Positions 24,452 to 33,347 of a stretch of DNA of 64,000 bases are shown here, piece after piece. The notes beneath the pieces are model-generated. The model had not been told where the DNA came from and ran no database searches. It worked only from the letters and a program-made list of their open reading frames with translations. The stretch is from Muribaculaceae bacterium (GTDB lineage: Bacteria; Bacteroidota; Bacteroidia; Bacteroidales; Muribaculaceae). The DNA lies in assembly GCA_029058745.1 (NCBI GenBank), contig JAIDXM010000103.1:1-64000 (forward strand), written 5' to 3'. A program made the translations under genes and the position numbers. The first letter of the stretch is position 1. Each line of letters opens with the position of its first letter.

Positions 24452-26302
24452 ATGACAAAGACCAAAACCGCAACAAGCGCTATTCTTATAGCCGCCGCCC
24501 TCTCTATGGCACATATGCCTCTATACGCCAACAAGAATGGGGTGGAGATTGAACACCTCGGAGTCAACAACACACTTGTAAGGGTGACAGGAGAGGGGAA
24601 ATATCTTCTTCTCCCGATTCAGGAATCAAACGACGAGGCCACTATCAATGTCATCATTGATGGCAAGCTCCAGAAATCCATCAACGCGAGACTTGCCAAA
24701 TCAAAAGTGGATTACACTGTACCCCTATATATAGAGGACTTCAAAGGGAAAAACATTGTTCTGAACATTGTCACCTCGCAAGGACGCTCTTCCGTGAGAG
24801 AGGCAAAAGAAGATGCCTGCTGGCCTATTTTCGAGGTCACGGACTCCTTCAACACCGCCAACCGGGAAAAGTATCGCCCCGCATATCATCACACCCCTCT
24901 CTGGGGATGGATGAACGACCCCAACGGAATGGTCTATAAGGACGGGAAATGGCATCTCTGTTATCAATGGAACCCTTACGGCTCAAAATGGCAGAATCTT
25001 TCTTGGGGACAGTCAACGAGCGAAGACCTTGTGCATTGGGAACATCAGGAACTGCCGGCTTTAGAACCTGACGGACTCGGCATGATTTTCAGTGGAAGCT
25101 CTGCCATAGATAAGACTGGAAGCGCCGGCTTCGGCAAAGATGCAATCGTCACGATGTTCACGTCTGCGGCGGCAAGCCAGATTCAGAGTCTCGCATCAAG
25201 CACCGATGGAGGAAGGACATATGACGTATATCCGGGTAATCCCGTACTGACATTGGAAAGCGAAGCCCGCGACCCGAATATGTTCTGGGACGAGAAAGCA
25301 GGACAATGGGTTTTGACACTCGCCCACGCTCTCGACCATGAAATGTTGATTTTCACCTCACCCGATATGAAAGAGTGGACGCTTCAGAGCAGATTTGGCC
25401 AAGGACTCGGAGCTCAGGACGGCGTGTGGGAATGTCCCGACCTTTTCGAGATACCAATAGCCGGCACTGACGAAAAGAAATGGGTACTGCTATGCAACAT
25501 CAACCCCGGAGGCCCGTTCGGAGGGAGCGCGACCCAATATTTCGTAGGCGACTTTGACGGGAAGGTCTTCACTCCCGACACCGACAAAGATGGCAATGTC
25601 AAGACAAAATGGCTCGATTATGGGAAAGACCATTATGCTACCGTCAGCTTTAGCGATGCTCCTGACAATCGACGCACTGTGATAGGATGGATGAGCAACT
25701 GGCAATATGCAGCAGAAGTGCCAACCATGCAGTTCAGGAGTGCCAACACCCTGCCGCGAGAGATAGGGCTGTTCCGTGCCGCAGACGGCGAACTATACGC
25801 ATCGAGCGCACCTTCTCCTGAACTTGACGCCATACGTGGGAAACTCGCGGTAAACGCAGGTAAGACATCCATCGGAAAAAAAGGGAAACAATTCCAGCTT
25901 CCCGCCGCAAATGACGGAATCTGTGAAATTATCGCTGAATTCAACGCCTTGAAATCTGACTCGGTAACTCTCACCCTTACCAACACGGCTGGCGAAAAGG
26001 TAGCTATGACCTACAATAACTTGGACCGGACTATGTCGTTCGACCGCCGTCACAGCGGAATCACAGATTTCAGCGAGAATTTCCCGGCTGTGACTGTTTC
26101 TCCAACATTTGAAAACGACGGTAAGGTATCCCTAAGAATCTTCATCGACCGATCAAGTATTGAGATGTTTGGCAACAACGGACAATTCGTGATGACAAAT
26201 CTTGTATTTCCCAATAAGCCATATTCTACCCTTACAGTGTCGGCTAACGGTGGGAACGCACGCCTCAACAGCCTAAAAATATACTCTCTCAACGTAAACT
26301 GA
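24452..26302 (+). CDS. GH32 fructanase (exo-levanase/inulinase type)
   Basis: I choose the ATG at 24452 because MTKTKTATSAILIAAALSMA begins a good signal peptide ending LYA; in-frame ATGs at 24437 and further upstream only add unlikely leader residues. The 616-residue enzyme has an N-terminal beta-sandwich (about 25-135), then the GH32 propeller with WMNDPNG (nucleophile Asp156), ARDPN (Asp274) and WECPDLF (acid/base Glu327), and a C-terminal sandwich with FIDRSSIEMFGNNG. All catalytic residues are intact. It should release fructose from fructan in the periplasm. It is the first gene of an operon with the sugar permease and fructokinase. Confidence 0.93.
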   Translation: MTKTKTATSAILIAAALSMAHMPLYANKNGVEIEHLGVNNTLVRVTGEGKYLLLPIQESNDEATINVIIDGKLQKSINARLAKSKVDYTVPLYIEDFKGKNIVLNIVTSQGRSSVREAKEDACWPIFEVTDSFNTANREKYRPAYHHTPLWGWMNDPNGMVYKDGKWHLCYQWNPYGSKWQNLSWGQSTSEDLVHWEHQELPALEPDGLGMIFSGSSAIDKTGSAGFGKDAIVTMFTSAAASQIQSLASSTDGGRTYDVYPGNPVLTLESEARDPNMFWDEKAGQWVLTLAHALDHEMLIFTSPDMKEWTLQSRFGQGLGAQDGVWECPDLFEIPIAGTDEKKWVLLCNINPGGPFGGSATQYFVGDFDGKVFTPDTDKDGNVKTKWLDYGKDHYATVSFSDAPDNRRTVIGWMSNWQYAAEVPTMQFRSANTLPREIGLFRAADGELYASSAPSPELDAIRGKLAVNAGKTSIGKKGKQFQLPAANDGICEIIAEFNALKSDSVTLTLTNTAGEKVAMTYNNLDRTMSFDRRHSGITDFSENFPAVTVSPTFENDGKVSLRIFIDRSSIEMFGNNGQFVMTNLVFPNKPYSTLTVSANGGNARLNSLKIYSLNVN

Positions 26303-26328
26303 AAACAAATTATAACTGATTAACGGAA

Positions 26329-27513
26329 ATGACCCAATCATCTATAGCCACTGACAAGAAGTCATTTATCATCCAGATTCTCCCTGTGATGCTCTGCTTC
26401 TTCGCTATGGGATTCGTAGATCTTGTCGGCACTGCCTCCAACTATGTGCAGAAAGACCTTAATCTAACCGATTCCCAAGCCAATCTATTCCCTTCGCTCG
26501 TATTTTTCTGGTTCCTGATATTTTCTGTGCCCACAGGCATGCTCATGAACAAAATCGGACGTAAGAAAACCGTACTCATAAGCCTTATCATAACAGCCGT
26601 GTCCCTTATTTTCCCTATCACTGGCGACAGCTATGCTATTATGCTTTGCTCTTTCTCGCTTCTCGGAATAGGCAATGCTGTTATGCAGACATCTCTGAAT
26701 CCTCTCGTCACTAACCTGATAAGTGGTGATAAGCTCGCCTCTACACTCACATTCGGCCAATTTGTGAAAGCCATCGCATCATTCCTCGCACCAATTCTTG
26801 CAGCATGGGGCGCCACAACTTATTTCCCGACCTTTGGTCTCGGATGGCGTGCCCTATTCGTGATATATGCGATTGTCAGCGTTTTTTCAATCTCCGCGCT
26901 GGCTGCCACTCCGATTGAGGAAGAGCGTCCGGATAAAGCCTCGGGCATAGGGGAATGCCTAAGATTACTCAGCCGTCCGTTCATACTCTTGTGCTTTGTT
27001 GGCATAATGTGTCATGTGGGTATCGATGTGGGCACCAATACCACTGCCCCCAAGATCATAATGGAACGCCTTCAGCTTCCGCTTGAGGAGGCAGGATTTG
27101 CCACAAGTGTGTATTTCATATTCAGAACAGCAGGATGTTTTCTCGGTGCTTTCATTCTTCGTTACATGTCTCCGAAAATTTTCTTCGGCATAAGTGTCCT
27201 GATGATGCTTGCCGCAATGGTGATGCTTTTCGTGTGCAGCTCTCTGACCTATATTTATGTGGCCCTTGGACTCATTGGATTCGGAAACTCCAATATATTC
27301 TCAGTTGTATTCTCTCAAGCTCTCCTCTCCTCTCCGTCAGAGAAGAATGAGGTATCAGGACTTATGATTATGGGTCTGTTCGGAGGCACCGTTTTCCCCC
27401 TTGCCATGGGATTTGCGGCAGATGCCGCCGGTCAGGCAGGAGCTGTGGCTGTAATGTGTGTCGGAGTGGCTTATCTCCTCTATTATACTTTGAATATCAA
27501 ATCTATAAAATAA
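26329..27513 (+). CDS. FHS-type MFS sugar permease (fructose uptake)
   Basis: The 394-residue membrane protein has about 12 hydrophobic segments and the MFS loop motif NKIGRKKT after the second helix. ASNYVQKDLNLTDSQANLFP is typical of the fucose/glucose-galactose FHS permeases of Bacteroidetes. In the B. thetaiotaomicron fructan locus the same position is held by BT1758. It should move free fructose across the inner membrane. It starts 26 bp after GH32 and ends 6 bp before the kinase gene, so all three are one operon. Confidence 0.9.
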   Translation: MTQSSIATDKKSFIIQILPVMLCFFAMGFVDLVGTASNYVQKDLNLTDSQANLFPSLVFFWFLIFSVPTGMLMNKIGRKKTVLISLIITAVSLIFPITGDSYAIMLCSFSLLGIGNAVMQTSLNPLVTNLISGDKLASTLTFGQFVKAIASFLAPILAAWGATTYFPTFGLGWRALFVIYAIVSVFSISALAATPIEEERPDKASGIGECLRLLSRPFILLCFVGIMCHVGIDVGTNTTAPKIIMERLQLPLEEAGFATSVYFIFRTAGCFLGAFILRYMSPKIFFGISVLMMLAAMVMLFVCSSLTYIYVALGLIGFGNSNIFSVVFSQALLSSPSEKNEVSGLMIMGLFGGTVFPLAMGFAADAAGQAGAVAVMCVGVAYLLYYTLNIKSIK

Positions 27514-27519
27514 TAAATC

Positions 27520-28398
27520 ATGAAGGACATTGTAGTTGGTATGGGAGAGGCCCTTTGGGATGTTCTCCCTGAAGGTAAGAAAATTGGGGGTGCTCCTGCA
27601 AACTTTGCATATCATGTCTCGCAGTTCGGTCTCCCAAGCTGTGTGGTGAGTGCTGTGGGAAACGACCCTCTCGGCAACGAAATCATCGATAACATCGTGT
27701 CGAAAGGTCTTAACCATCTTATCGAAAGGGTCCCCTATCCCACTGGAACAGTTCAGGTAGAAATAGACCAAGCCGGAATCCCGCAATATGAAATAAAGGA
27801 AAACGTTGCCTGGGATAATATCCCTTACACCGAAGAACTTGACAAATTGGCGGCCAACACCAGAGCCGTATGTTTCGGTTCGCTCGCACAGCGCAACGTG
27901 GTCTCACGCGAGACAATCAACCGCTTCCTTGATGCCATGCCTAAAAAAGGCGATTCTCTTGTGGTCTTTGATGTCAACCTCCGCCAGGGTTTCTACAACA
28001 AAGAAATCCTATGCAACTCTATGGAACGTTGCAATATCCTTAAAATAAACGATGAGGAGCTTGTCACAGTGAGCCGCATGTTCGGCTATCCAGGCATCGA
28101 CCTGCAGGACAAATGCTGGATTCTTCTCGGAAAATACAACTTGAAGATGCTCATTCTCACCTGTGGAATAAATGGCAGTTATGTCTTCACACCCGGCAAT
28201 GTGTCATTCCTGCCCACCCCTATGGTGGAAGTGGCAGACACGGTTGGCGCAGGCGACTCCTTTACGGCTGCATTCATAGCCAACATCCTAAAGGGTAAGC
28301 CTGTGCCCGAAGCCCACTCTCTTGCAGTACGCACATCGGCATTCGTCTGTACGAAGAATGGCGCCATGCCTATCCTCCCGAGTGAACTCACCGAATAA
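27520..28398 (+). CDS. PfkB family fructokinase
   Basis: The 292-residue protein has the PfkB N-terminal motif (GEALWDVLPEGKKIGGAPAN), a substrate-lid region, and the C-terminal signature DTVGAGDSFTAAFIANIL with the catalytic Asp in GAGDSF. It would phosphorylate imported fructose, feeding glycolysis. The length is usual for the family. It is the last gene of the operon, followed by a strong hairpin at 28418-28468. Confidence 0.92.
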   Translation: MKDIVVGMGEALWDVLPEGKKIGGAPANFAYHVSQFGLPSCVVSAVGNDPLGNEIIDNIVSKGLNHLIERVPYPTGTVQVEIDQAGIPQYEIKENVAWDNIPYTEELDKLAANTRAVCFGSLAQRNVVSRETINRFLDAMPKKGDSLVVFDVNLRQGFYNKEILCNSMERCNILKINDEELVTVSRMFGYPGIDLQDKCWILLGKYNLKMLILTCGINGSYVFTPGNVSFLPTPMVEVADTVGAGDSFTAAFIANILKGKPVPEAHSLAVRTSAFVCTKNGAMPILPSELTE

Positions 28399-28417
28399 TC
28401 GCAATAAACACCGGAAT

Positions 28418-28468
28418 AATGAAAACAAAGCCGCGACTGGCATAACCAGTCGCGGCTTTGTTTTCATT
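28418..28468. terminator. 23-bp perfect hairpin between kinase and nuclease genes
   Basis: Arms 28418-28440 and 28446-28468 pair perfectly around CATAA. The stem core is GC-rich (AGCCGCGACTGG) and flanked by A/T runs on both sides, so it can terminate in both directions. The right arm overlaps the last codon and stop of the minus-strand Rpn gene. Confidence 0.85.
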
Positions 28469-29438
28469 CCAACTCTTTTAATTCACTCAAAGAAATGCCT
28501 AAAGCTTCTGAAATCTTTGACGGTTCTACACCTATTCTTAAAAGATTTCTCGCATTATTAAGACGTTCAGCCTCAATACCCTCGGCTCGTCCCTCGGCTC
28601 GTCCCTCGGCTCGTCCCTCAGCTCGTCCCTCAGCTCGTCCCTTGGCTCGTCCCTCGGCAATACCCTTGGCACGACCCTCTTCCATGCCAGCCAATTTTCC
28701 TTCCTCTTGTGCTGTCAAAAATATATTGTTAAAATCACGATAAGCCTTAAGGTCTCGTTCATATCTGCGAAGCTCATCCTTTGAAAGGTTTCCAACTCGG
28801 CTGACCTCCTCCACTCTACGGAAAATGTCATTGATTCTGGTAAAGGGCATGGCATCCATAGTATTCATATTTTTAAGTAGATAAATCCATCGGTCAAAAT
28901 CATTGCCACAGTCTTCCGGACGTTCCTTGACAAAATACGGCAACTGTATATAAATCAAACGTATCTTGTTTGAGAATTGTTTATTAGTCTGAATATCTCT
29001 CAATTCCACATCCAATCTAAGCCTCTTGTCGGCTCCTGGAATCGGGAAGTTTGTGAAAAATACACCATATACAGGCATATATTGATATCTCCATGGACCC
29101 GGCTTTCCTTGTTCGGTTATTGCCCGTGACACATAAAAAAGGGTTCTTTCAATAAAATATGCCTGACTCTTGTTCTGCATCTCGACAATGAACCGTCTGC
29201 CACACATAGTCTGGCAGTGGAGATCATAAATCACCGACCGTTCTTCAGTCTGTTCCTTGACCCGCTCCTTGTCGATATACTCAAGGTCAACAATGGGATC
29301 ATCCCCATTCTCAAAGAGAAGTGCATTCAGAAATCCGATAAGAATGTCTTTTGAATCTTCCCTCCCGAAAAGAATCTTGAACCCAGGATCTGACAGGGGA
29401 TCGATGTATTTTTCGCAACTTAGAGCCTCTTTAGACAT
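28464..29438 (-). CDS. Rpn family PD-(D/E)XK nuclease / putative transposase
   Basis: The 324-residue protein starts with the conserved DPLSDPGFKILFGREDSKDI of the Rpn/PDDEXK family. YDLHCQTMCGRRFIVEMQNK supplies the D-(x)n-ExQ catalytic pattern, and a C-terminal run of GRAEGRAE/GRAK repeats (about 265-290) is followed by a short helical tail (EPSKISEALGISLSELKELE). Rpn proteins promote RecA-independent recombination, and many are found in multiple copies in gut Bacteroidetes. The gene stands alone between two hairpins. The repeat array is described separately. Confidence 0.88.
   Translation of the reverse strand: MSKEALSCEKYIDPLSDPGFKILFGREDSKDILIGFLNALLFENGDDPIVDLEYIDKERVKEQTEERSVIYDLHCQTMCGRRFIVEMQNKSQAYFIERTLFYVSRAITEQGKPGPWRYQYMPVYGVFFTNFPIPGADKRLRLDVELRDIQTNKQFSNKIRLIYIQLPYFVKERPEDCGNDFDRWIYLLKNMNTMDAMPFTRINDIFRRVEEVSRVGNLSKDELRRYERDLKAYRDFNNIFLTAQEEGKLAGMEEGRAKGIAEGRAKGRAEGRAEGRAEGRAEGRAEGIEAERLNNARNLLRIGVEPSKISEALGISLSELKELE
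28581..28652. repeat. 12-bp tandem repeat in the Rpn gene
   Basis: Six head-to-tail copies of CTCGGCTCGTCC (the last three with one changed base each) are followed by a degenerate seventh at 28653-28664. Each unit encodes four residues (GRAE or GRAK), so gain or loss of units keeps the frame. Confidence 0.9.
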
Positions 29439-29575
29439 AGGTTTATTTTATTAGTGAATATTTCATCGGATTCTATATAATATAAGAGGCTGTTTTCTCC
29501 TCTTATATGGCAAATTTACGAAAAAAAAATGAGATTTATCTACTGTTACATAAAGAATCTACTAAGAATCTTTAT

Positions 29576-29612
29576 AAAAGGGCGGTTCCAAAATATTGCA
29601 AACCGCCCTTTT
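29576..29612 (-). terminator. Terminator of the efflux operon
   Basis: AAAAGGGCGGTT (29576-29587) and AACCGCCCTTTT (29601-29612) form a 12-bp stem with a 13-base loop, directly after the TolC stop on the minus strand. Leftward transcripts end in a T-run (complement of AAAA). Confidence 0.8.
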
Positions 29613-29613
29613 T

Positions 29614-30915
29614 TCACATTTTCGCATAAAACATCAGGATACGGTGACGCATAAGGTATTCATAATGTGCCTGAATACGGCTCACCTCTGTCCTAAAAAG
29701 ATTGTTTTTAGCCTGCTCATAGTCTGCCTGCGTCGCTCTTCCGAGATTGAATCGCTCTCGTGTAGATTCAAACGACATCCTTGTTTTCTCAAGAGTCTCG
29801 CCTGCCGTCATATACCTCTCCCTGGCTCCTACCGCCTGATAATATGCAAGCTGTATCTCCTTATAGAGGTCAACGTTGCGCTGGTCATAGTTCAACTCAG
29901 CGTTTATCTTCTGAAGTCGGGCACGGCGGATACTGTTGCGCGTATTGAAACCGTCGAATATCGGAATCCTTAATGAAAAACCCACATAGGTGGAGATATT
30001 ATGTCGCATCTGGTCTCCGAAATTATCATTCGGATAGCCGTTTACACGATAATAACTCGACCCTGTGCCGGCATTGAAACTGAGAGTGGGAAGATATCCA
30101 GACCTGGCGAGTGATATATTCTCATTCGCGACACTCACCGACTGGCGAGCGGCCTTAAGGGAGCTGTTTGTAATCAATGCCTCGGAATATACTTGATCTG
30201 GTTCCGGAATAGCAGGCTCCCCCTGGCTGATTGATGCCACGTCAAAATCTTCGATGCCACGCAACTGAAGCATATTCGCAAGATTCACAAGCGCTGTACG
30301 GATATCGTTCTCTGCTGTCACCACCTGCAGACGGTCCTGAGCCGCCACCGATTCAAGGTCATAGAGTGTAGCCTCCGCCACCTTGCCGGCCTCTATAAGA
30401 GTTTTCTGACGCTCAACCTCAAATGCGGAGTATTCCGCCTGCGAGCGGGCAGCTTCCGCAACCTCCTTGGCGTAAAGCACCTGAAGATACTGTGAAATCA
30501 CATTCAAACTCACATTCTCCTTTGCTGCCTCATTTTCCAACACGTACTGGCGCAGACCCGCCTTCGCCACCTTCAATTTGTGATATTCCGACATACCCTG
30601 AAACAATGGAAGGCTGAACCCAACATTCCATCCAAAACTCGATGTGTTGCGATCGGCATACGTATTGTCTTGTTGCAAAGCACGCCCAAATGTAAACGAC
30701 TGTGAAGCCGAAGCATCAAGTGTCGGAAGAAAACGGTCTTTTGCTTCTGTCACGGCCTGCTCTCCTTCTTTAATCCGCAACTCCCCTTGCAGAATGTTCA
30801 CATTGTGCGCCACTGCATAATTTATACAGCTGTCAAGAGTCCAAGTCCCGGCATGACCTGTCTGGGAAAAGACCGCTATACACATAGCCGTCATAATTTT
30901 TTTTAACGTCTTCAT
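29614..30915 (-). CDS. TolC family outer membrane efflux protein
   Basis: The 433-residue protein has a signal peptide (to about residue 22, QTGHA) and the duplicated long-helix/barrel pattern of TolC: WTLDSCINYAVAHNVNILQG and a second repeat near residue 240-260 (SEALITNSSLKAARQSVSVA). The helix LQKINAELNYDQRNVDLYKE is typical of the C-terminal half. It would be the outer membrane channel for the MacAB-type ABC exporter encoded upstream. It starts 3 bp after the adaptor gene and is the last gene of the operon. Confidence 0.9.
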   Translation of the reverse strand: MKTLKKIMTAMCIAVFSQTGHAGTWTLDSCINYAVAHNVNILQGELRIKEGEQAVTEAKDRFLPTLDASASQSFTFGRALQQDNTYADRNTSSFGWNVGFSLPLFQGMSEYHKLKVAKAGLRQYVLENEAAKENVSLNVISQYLQVLYAKEVAEAARSQAEYSAFEVERQKTLIEAGKVAEATLYDLESVAAQDRLQVVTAENDIRTALVNLANMLQLRGIEDFDVASISQGEPAIPEPDQVYSEALITNSSLKAARQSVSVANENISLARSGYLPTLSFNAGTGSSYYRVNGYPNDNFGDQMRHNISTYVGFSLRIPIFDGFNTRNSIRRARLQKINAELNYDQRNVDLYKEIQLAYYQAVGARERYMTAGETLEKTRMSFESTRERFNLGRATQADYEQAKNNLFRTEVSRIQAHYEYLMRHRILMFYAKM

Positions 30916-30918
30916 GAA

Positions 30919-32022
30919 TCATTCCTTTATGACGTTCCCCCTAAGTGGGGTCTTGTTAGTTATACCTTTTGATTTCAACTCCACGACAAGACCGTTGGAA
31001 AGTCCGGTCTTGATTTCCATCCTATCGAATTTTTGCGACGGCACGGAATCCTGAAGCACATATACATATGCCTTGTCGCCCTCATACTCTACTACACTCT
31101 CCGGAACTGCAAGCACACTGTCGGCCCGTTCAAGAATCACGTTGGCGTTGGCACTGTAACCGGCACGTAGATGTGTGCCGTCACCAGCGTCAAGCGCGGC
31201 CTTGACCTCGAAAGTATTGGTGCCGTTCTCATCGTTTGCCATGGGGGCAATCTTCTCTATAACGGCAGGATAGGCTGACCCGGCTATCGCTCCCACTGTT
31301 ATCGACACATCCATTCCTTCCCGCAACAGGTCAACCTCCGTCTCGTCAACCTTTCCTCGGAATATGAGGTCGGTCATGTCTGCCACCTTTGCTATCGTCG
31401 TGCCATCGTTGAACGTATTGGACTGAATCACCGACGACCCGACCTTTACCGGCACCTCAAGCACAACTCCCGTCACTGTAGAACGAACCAACGTATTAGA
31501 ACCCTGAGCGTTGGCCGAAGACACCCCTTCGCGCACAATCTTGAGTTGGTCTCTCGCCTGTTCGAGTTCCCGTTTCGCTCTTTCGAGAGAAGTTTCATCA
31601 GACTCATATTTCTCACGGCTTTCATACTTCTTCTCATACAGGCTCTTTGTGCGCTCAAACACACGTCGCGCCTCTTCAAGAGCAATCTCTGCCACTGAAA
31701 CCCGATTGAGAGCCGATGACAATTGCGATTCCTCAGGAATCACCTTGATTCTGGCTATAATGTCGCCATTGTTTACATGATCACCGGCCTCAACGAGAAT
31801 CTCGCTGATAATCCCCGAAATCTGAGGTTTTATGTCAATCTCGTCTCGAGGCTCAATTTTTCCGGTGAGCACTGTCGTTTTCTCAATAGTCTCTGTTGTG
31901 GGATATTTGAGGGAATACTTATCTGCCTCCTTTTTTGAATTCAGATAAAGATAAATGAATGTGCCGACAAAAACCGCGCCGACAATAATCCATAGCAGAA
32001 TTTTAAAAAATCTTTTCATCAT
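30919..32022 (-). CDS. HlyD/MacA-type periplasmic adaptor
   Basis: The 367-residue protein has one N-terminal transmembrane anchor (about 5-27, ILLWIIVGAVFVGTFIYLYL), a lipoyl/barrel-sandwich domain (DEIDIKPQISGIISEILVEA), an alpha-helical hairpin (about 105-160, EEARRVFERTKSLYEKKYES) and a beta-barrel/membrane-proximal part. It would connect the two permease subunits to TolC. It lies 58 bp downstream of the second permease gene. Confidence 0.9.
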   Translation of the reverse strand: MMKRFFKILLWIIVGAVFVGTFIYLYLNSKKEADKYSLKYPTTETIEKTTVLTGKIEPRDEIDIKPQISGIISEILVEAGDHVNNGDIIARIKVIPEESQLSSALNRVSVAEIALEEARRVFERTKSLYEKKYESREKYESDETSLERAKRELEQARDQLKIVREGVSSANAQGSNTLVRSTVTGVVLEVPVKVGSSVIQSNTFNDGTTIAKVADMTDLIFRGKVDETEVDLLREGMDVSITVGAIAGSAYPAVIEKIAPMANDENGTNTFEVKAALDAGDGTHLRAGYSANANVILERADSVLAVPESVVEYEGDKAYVYVLQDSVPSQKFDRMEIKTGLSNGLVVELKSKGITNKTPLRGNVIKE

Positions 32023-32080
32023 ATATTGTTTTTGTTGTTATCATTCGATGTCAGTCTCATGTAAATGCCGAAGCATTCCT

Positions 32081-33337
32081 TTACTTGCTATTTATCGCTT
32101 CAACAGGCTTTATTCGCATAGCTTTTATCGATGGAATCAGACCGGCAAGCAAACCCAAAGCAACGAACGTGGCCAGAATACCCAATGCTGTAGTGAAACT
32201 CATCTGGAAATAAGCCGGCGACACAGCGTCTGCAGGATTGTTGAGATACTGCATGACTCCAAGAATCAGTGCCGCCAACGAGAGTCCTGCCAGACCCGAC
32301 ACCACCGTCAGAACAGCACCCTCACATAAAACCTGAACGATTATATCCACAGGTTTCGCACCAATCGCTCTACGTATTCCTATTTCCTGAGTCCGTTCCT
32401 TGACTATTACCCACATGATATTGCCTATACCAATCACTCCCGCAAGAAGCGTTGAGAGTCCTATGAACAGAGCCAGGAGATCGATTCCTGTAAACAGCGT
32501 ATCGACCTGCTCGAAATTCTCAGCTATATTGATGACCCACATGGCCCCTTCATCGTCTGGATGGATATCATGCCGCCTGTACACCACAGAACGCATTTTG
32601 GGAAGAAGCTCTGTAAGATTGGCGTTATCTCTCGCCACCATCATCAGAAAGTCTATATTCTCTCCATAACCGTTGGCACGCCTGAATGTGGATGCCGGAA
32701 TCACTATGCTCTCATCGAGCGACCCGTTAAGGTGGACCTCTGAGGCATCTCCAGCCACTCCCACCACTGAATATGCCGCCCCGTTCACATCCACCATACG
32801 GCCCAATGGCTCTTCAACTCCCGGAAAAAGCTGGTTAGCCACCTTCTTCCCTATCACAGCCACCCTCCTTTCCGAAGCGACATCCGCGTCGTTTATGAAG
32901 CGTCCGCAATAAAATTTCGGAACAAGCATCCTGGTATAATTGGATTCAGCGCCAATAAGCTGTCCTGAGTAAGAATTTTTCCCTTGCCGGAAAGTGGAAT
33001 TCCATTTCTGGAATGTCGGAATCACAGCCTCAAGTTCCGGAAACGATTCCCTGAGCAATCTCACATCTGTCAGGTCCATCTGCCACCCCCGCCCTTTCTG
33101 ATACCCCCTGTAAGGTATAGTGGTGCGGTCGGGAGCCATTCCTCCGCTGTTGGTGGCAAATCCCGCGAAATTCCGTTTCAAGAGGTCTTCTCCGCCTCGG
33201 GCTCCTCCCGTGAGAAGGGCAAGCATTGCCACTCCCCAGAAAATACCGAAACCGGTCATGAATGTCCTTGTCTTGTTGCGGGCAAGCGTAGCCCCGATTT
33301 CTTTCCAGTTCTCTATGTCGAATATTGTTAGTCTCAT
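32081..33337 (-). CDS. MacB-type ABC transporter permease 2
   Basis: The 418-residue protein has an N-terminal transmembrane helix (KTRTFMTGFGIFWGVAMLAL), a large periplasmic MacB_PCD domain (about 50-265) and three C-terminal helices of the FtsX fold (ALFIGLSTLLAGVIGIGNIM, then the cytoplasmic motif KERTQEIGIRRAIGAKP). It lacks its own ATPase and should dimerise with the neighbouring permease and use the ATPase at 34585-35316. The gap to the upstream permease is 10 bp. Confidence 0.92.
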   Translation of the reverse strand: MRLTIFDIENWKEIGATLARNKTRTFMTGFGIFWGVAMLALLTGGARGGEDLLKRNFAGFATNSGGMAPDRTTIPYRGYQKGRGWQMDLTDVRLLRESFPELEAVIPTFQKWNSTFRQGKNSYSGQLIGAESNYTRMLVPKFYCGRFINDADVASERRVAVIGKKVANQLFPGVEEPLGRMVDVNGAAYSVVGVAGDASEVHLNGSLDESIVIPASTFRRANGYGENIDFLMMVARDNANLTELLPKMRSVVYRRHDIHPDDEGAMWVINIAENFEQVDTLFTGIDLLALFIGLSTLLAGVIGIGNIMWVIVKERTQEIGIRRAIGAKPVDIIVQVLCEGAVLTVVSGLAGLSLAALILGVMQYLNNPADAVSPAYFQMSFTTALGILATFVALGLLAGLIPSIKAMRIKPVEAINSK

Positions 33338-33347
33338 ATACGTTGGT

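Noticed and set aside
28581-28743. 82-residue plus-strand frame over the 12-bp repeats (ARPSARPS...)
   Set aside because: It is the antisense of the GRAE repeats in the Rpn gene.
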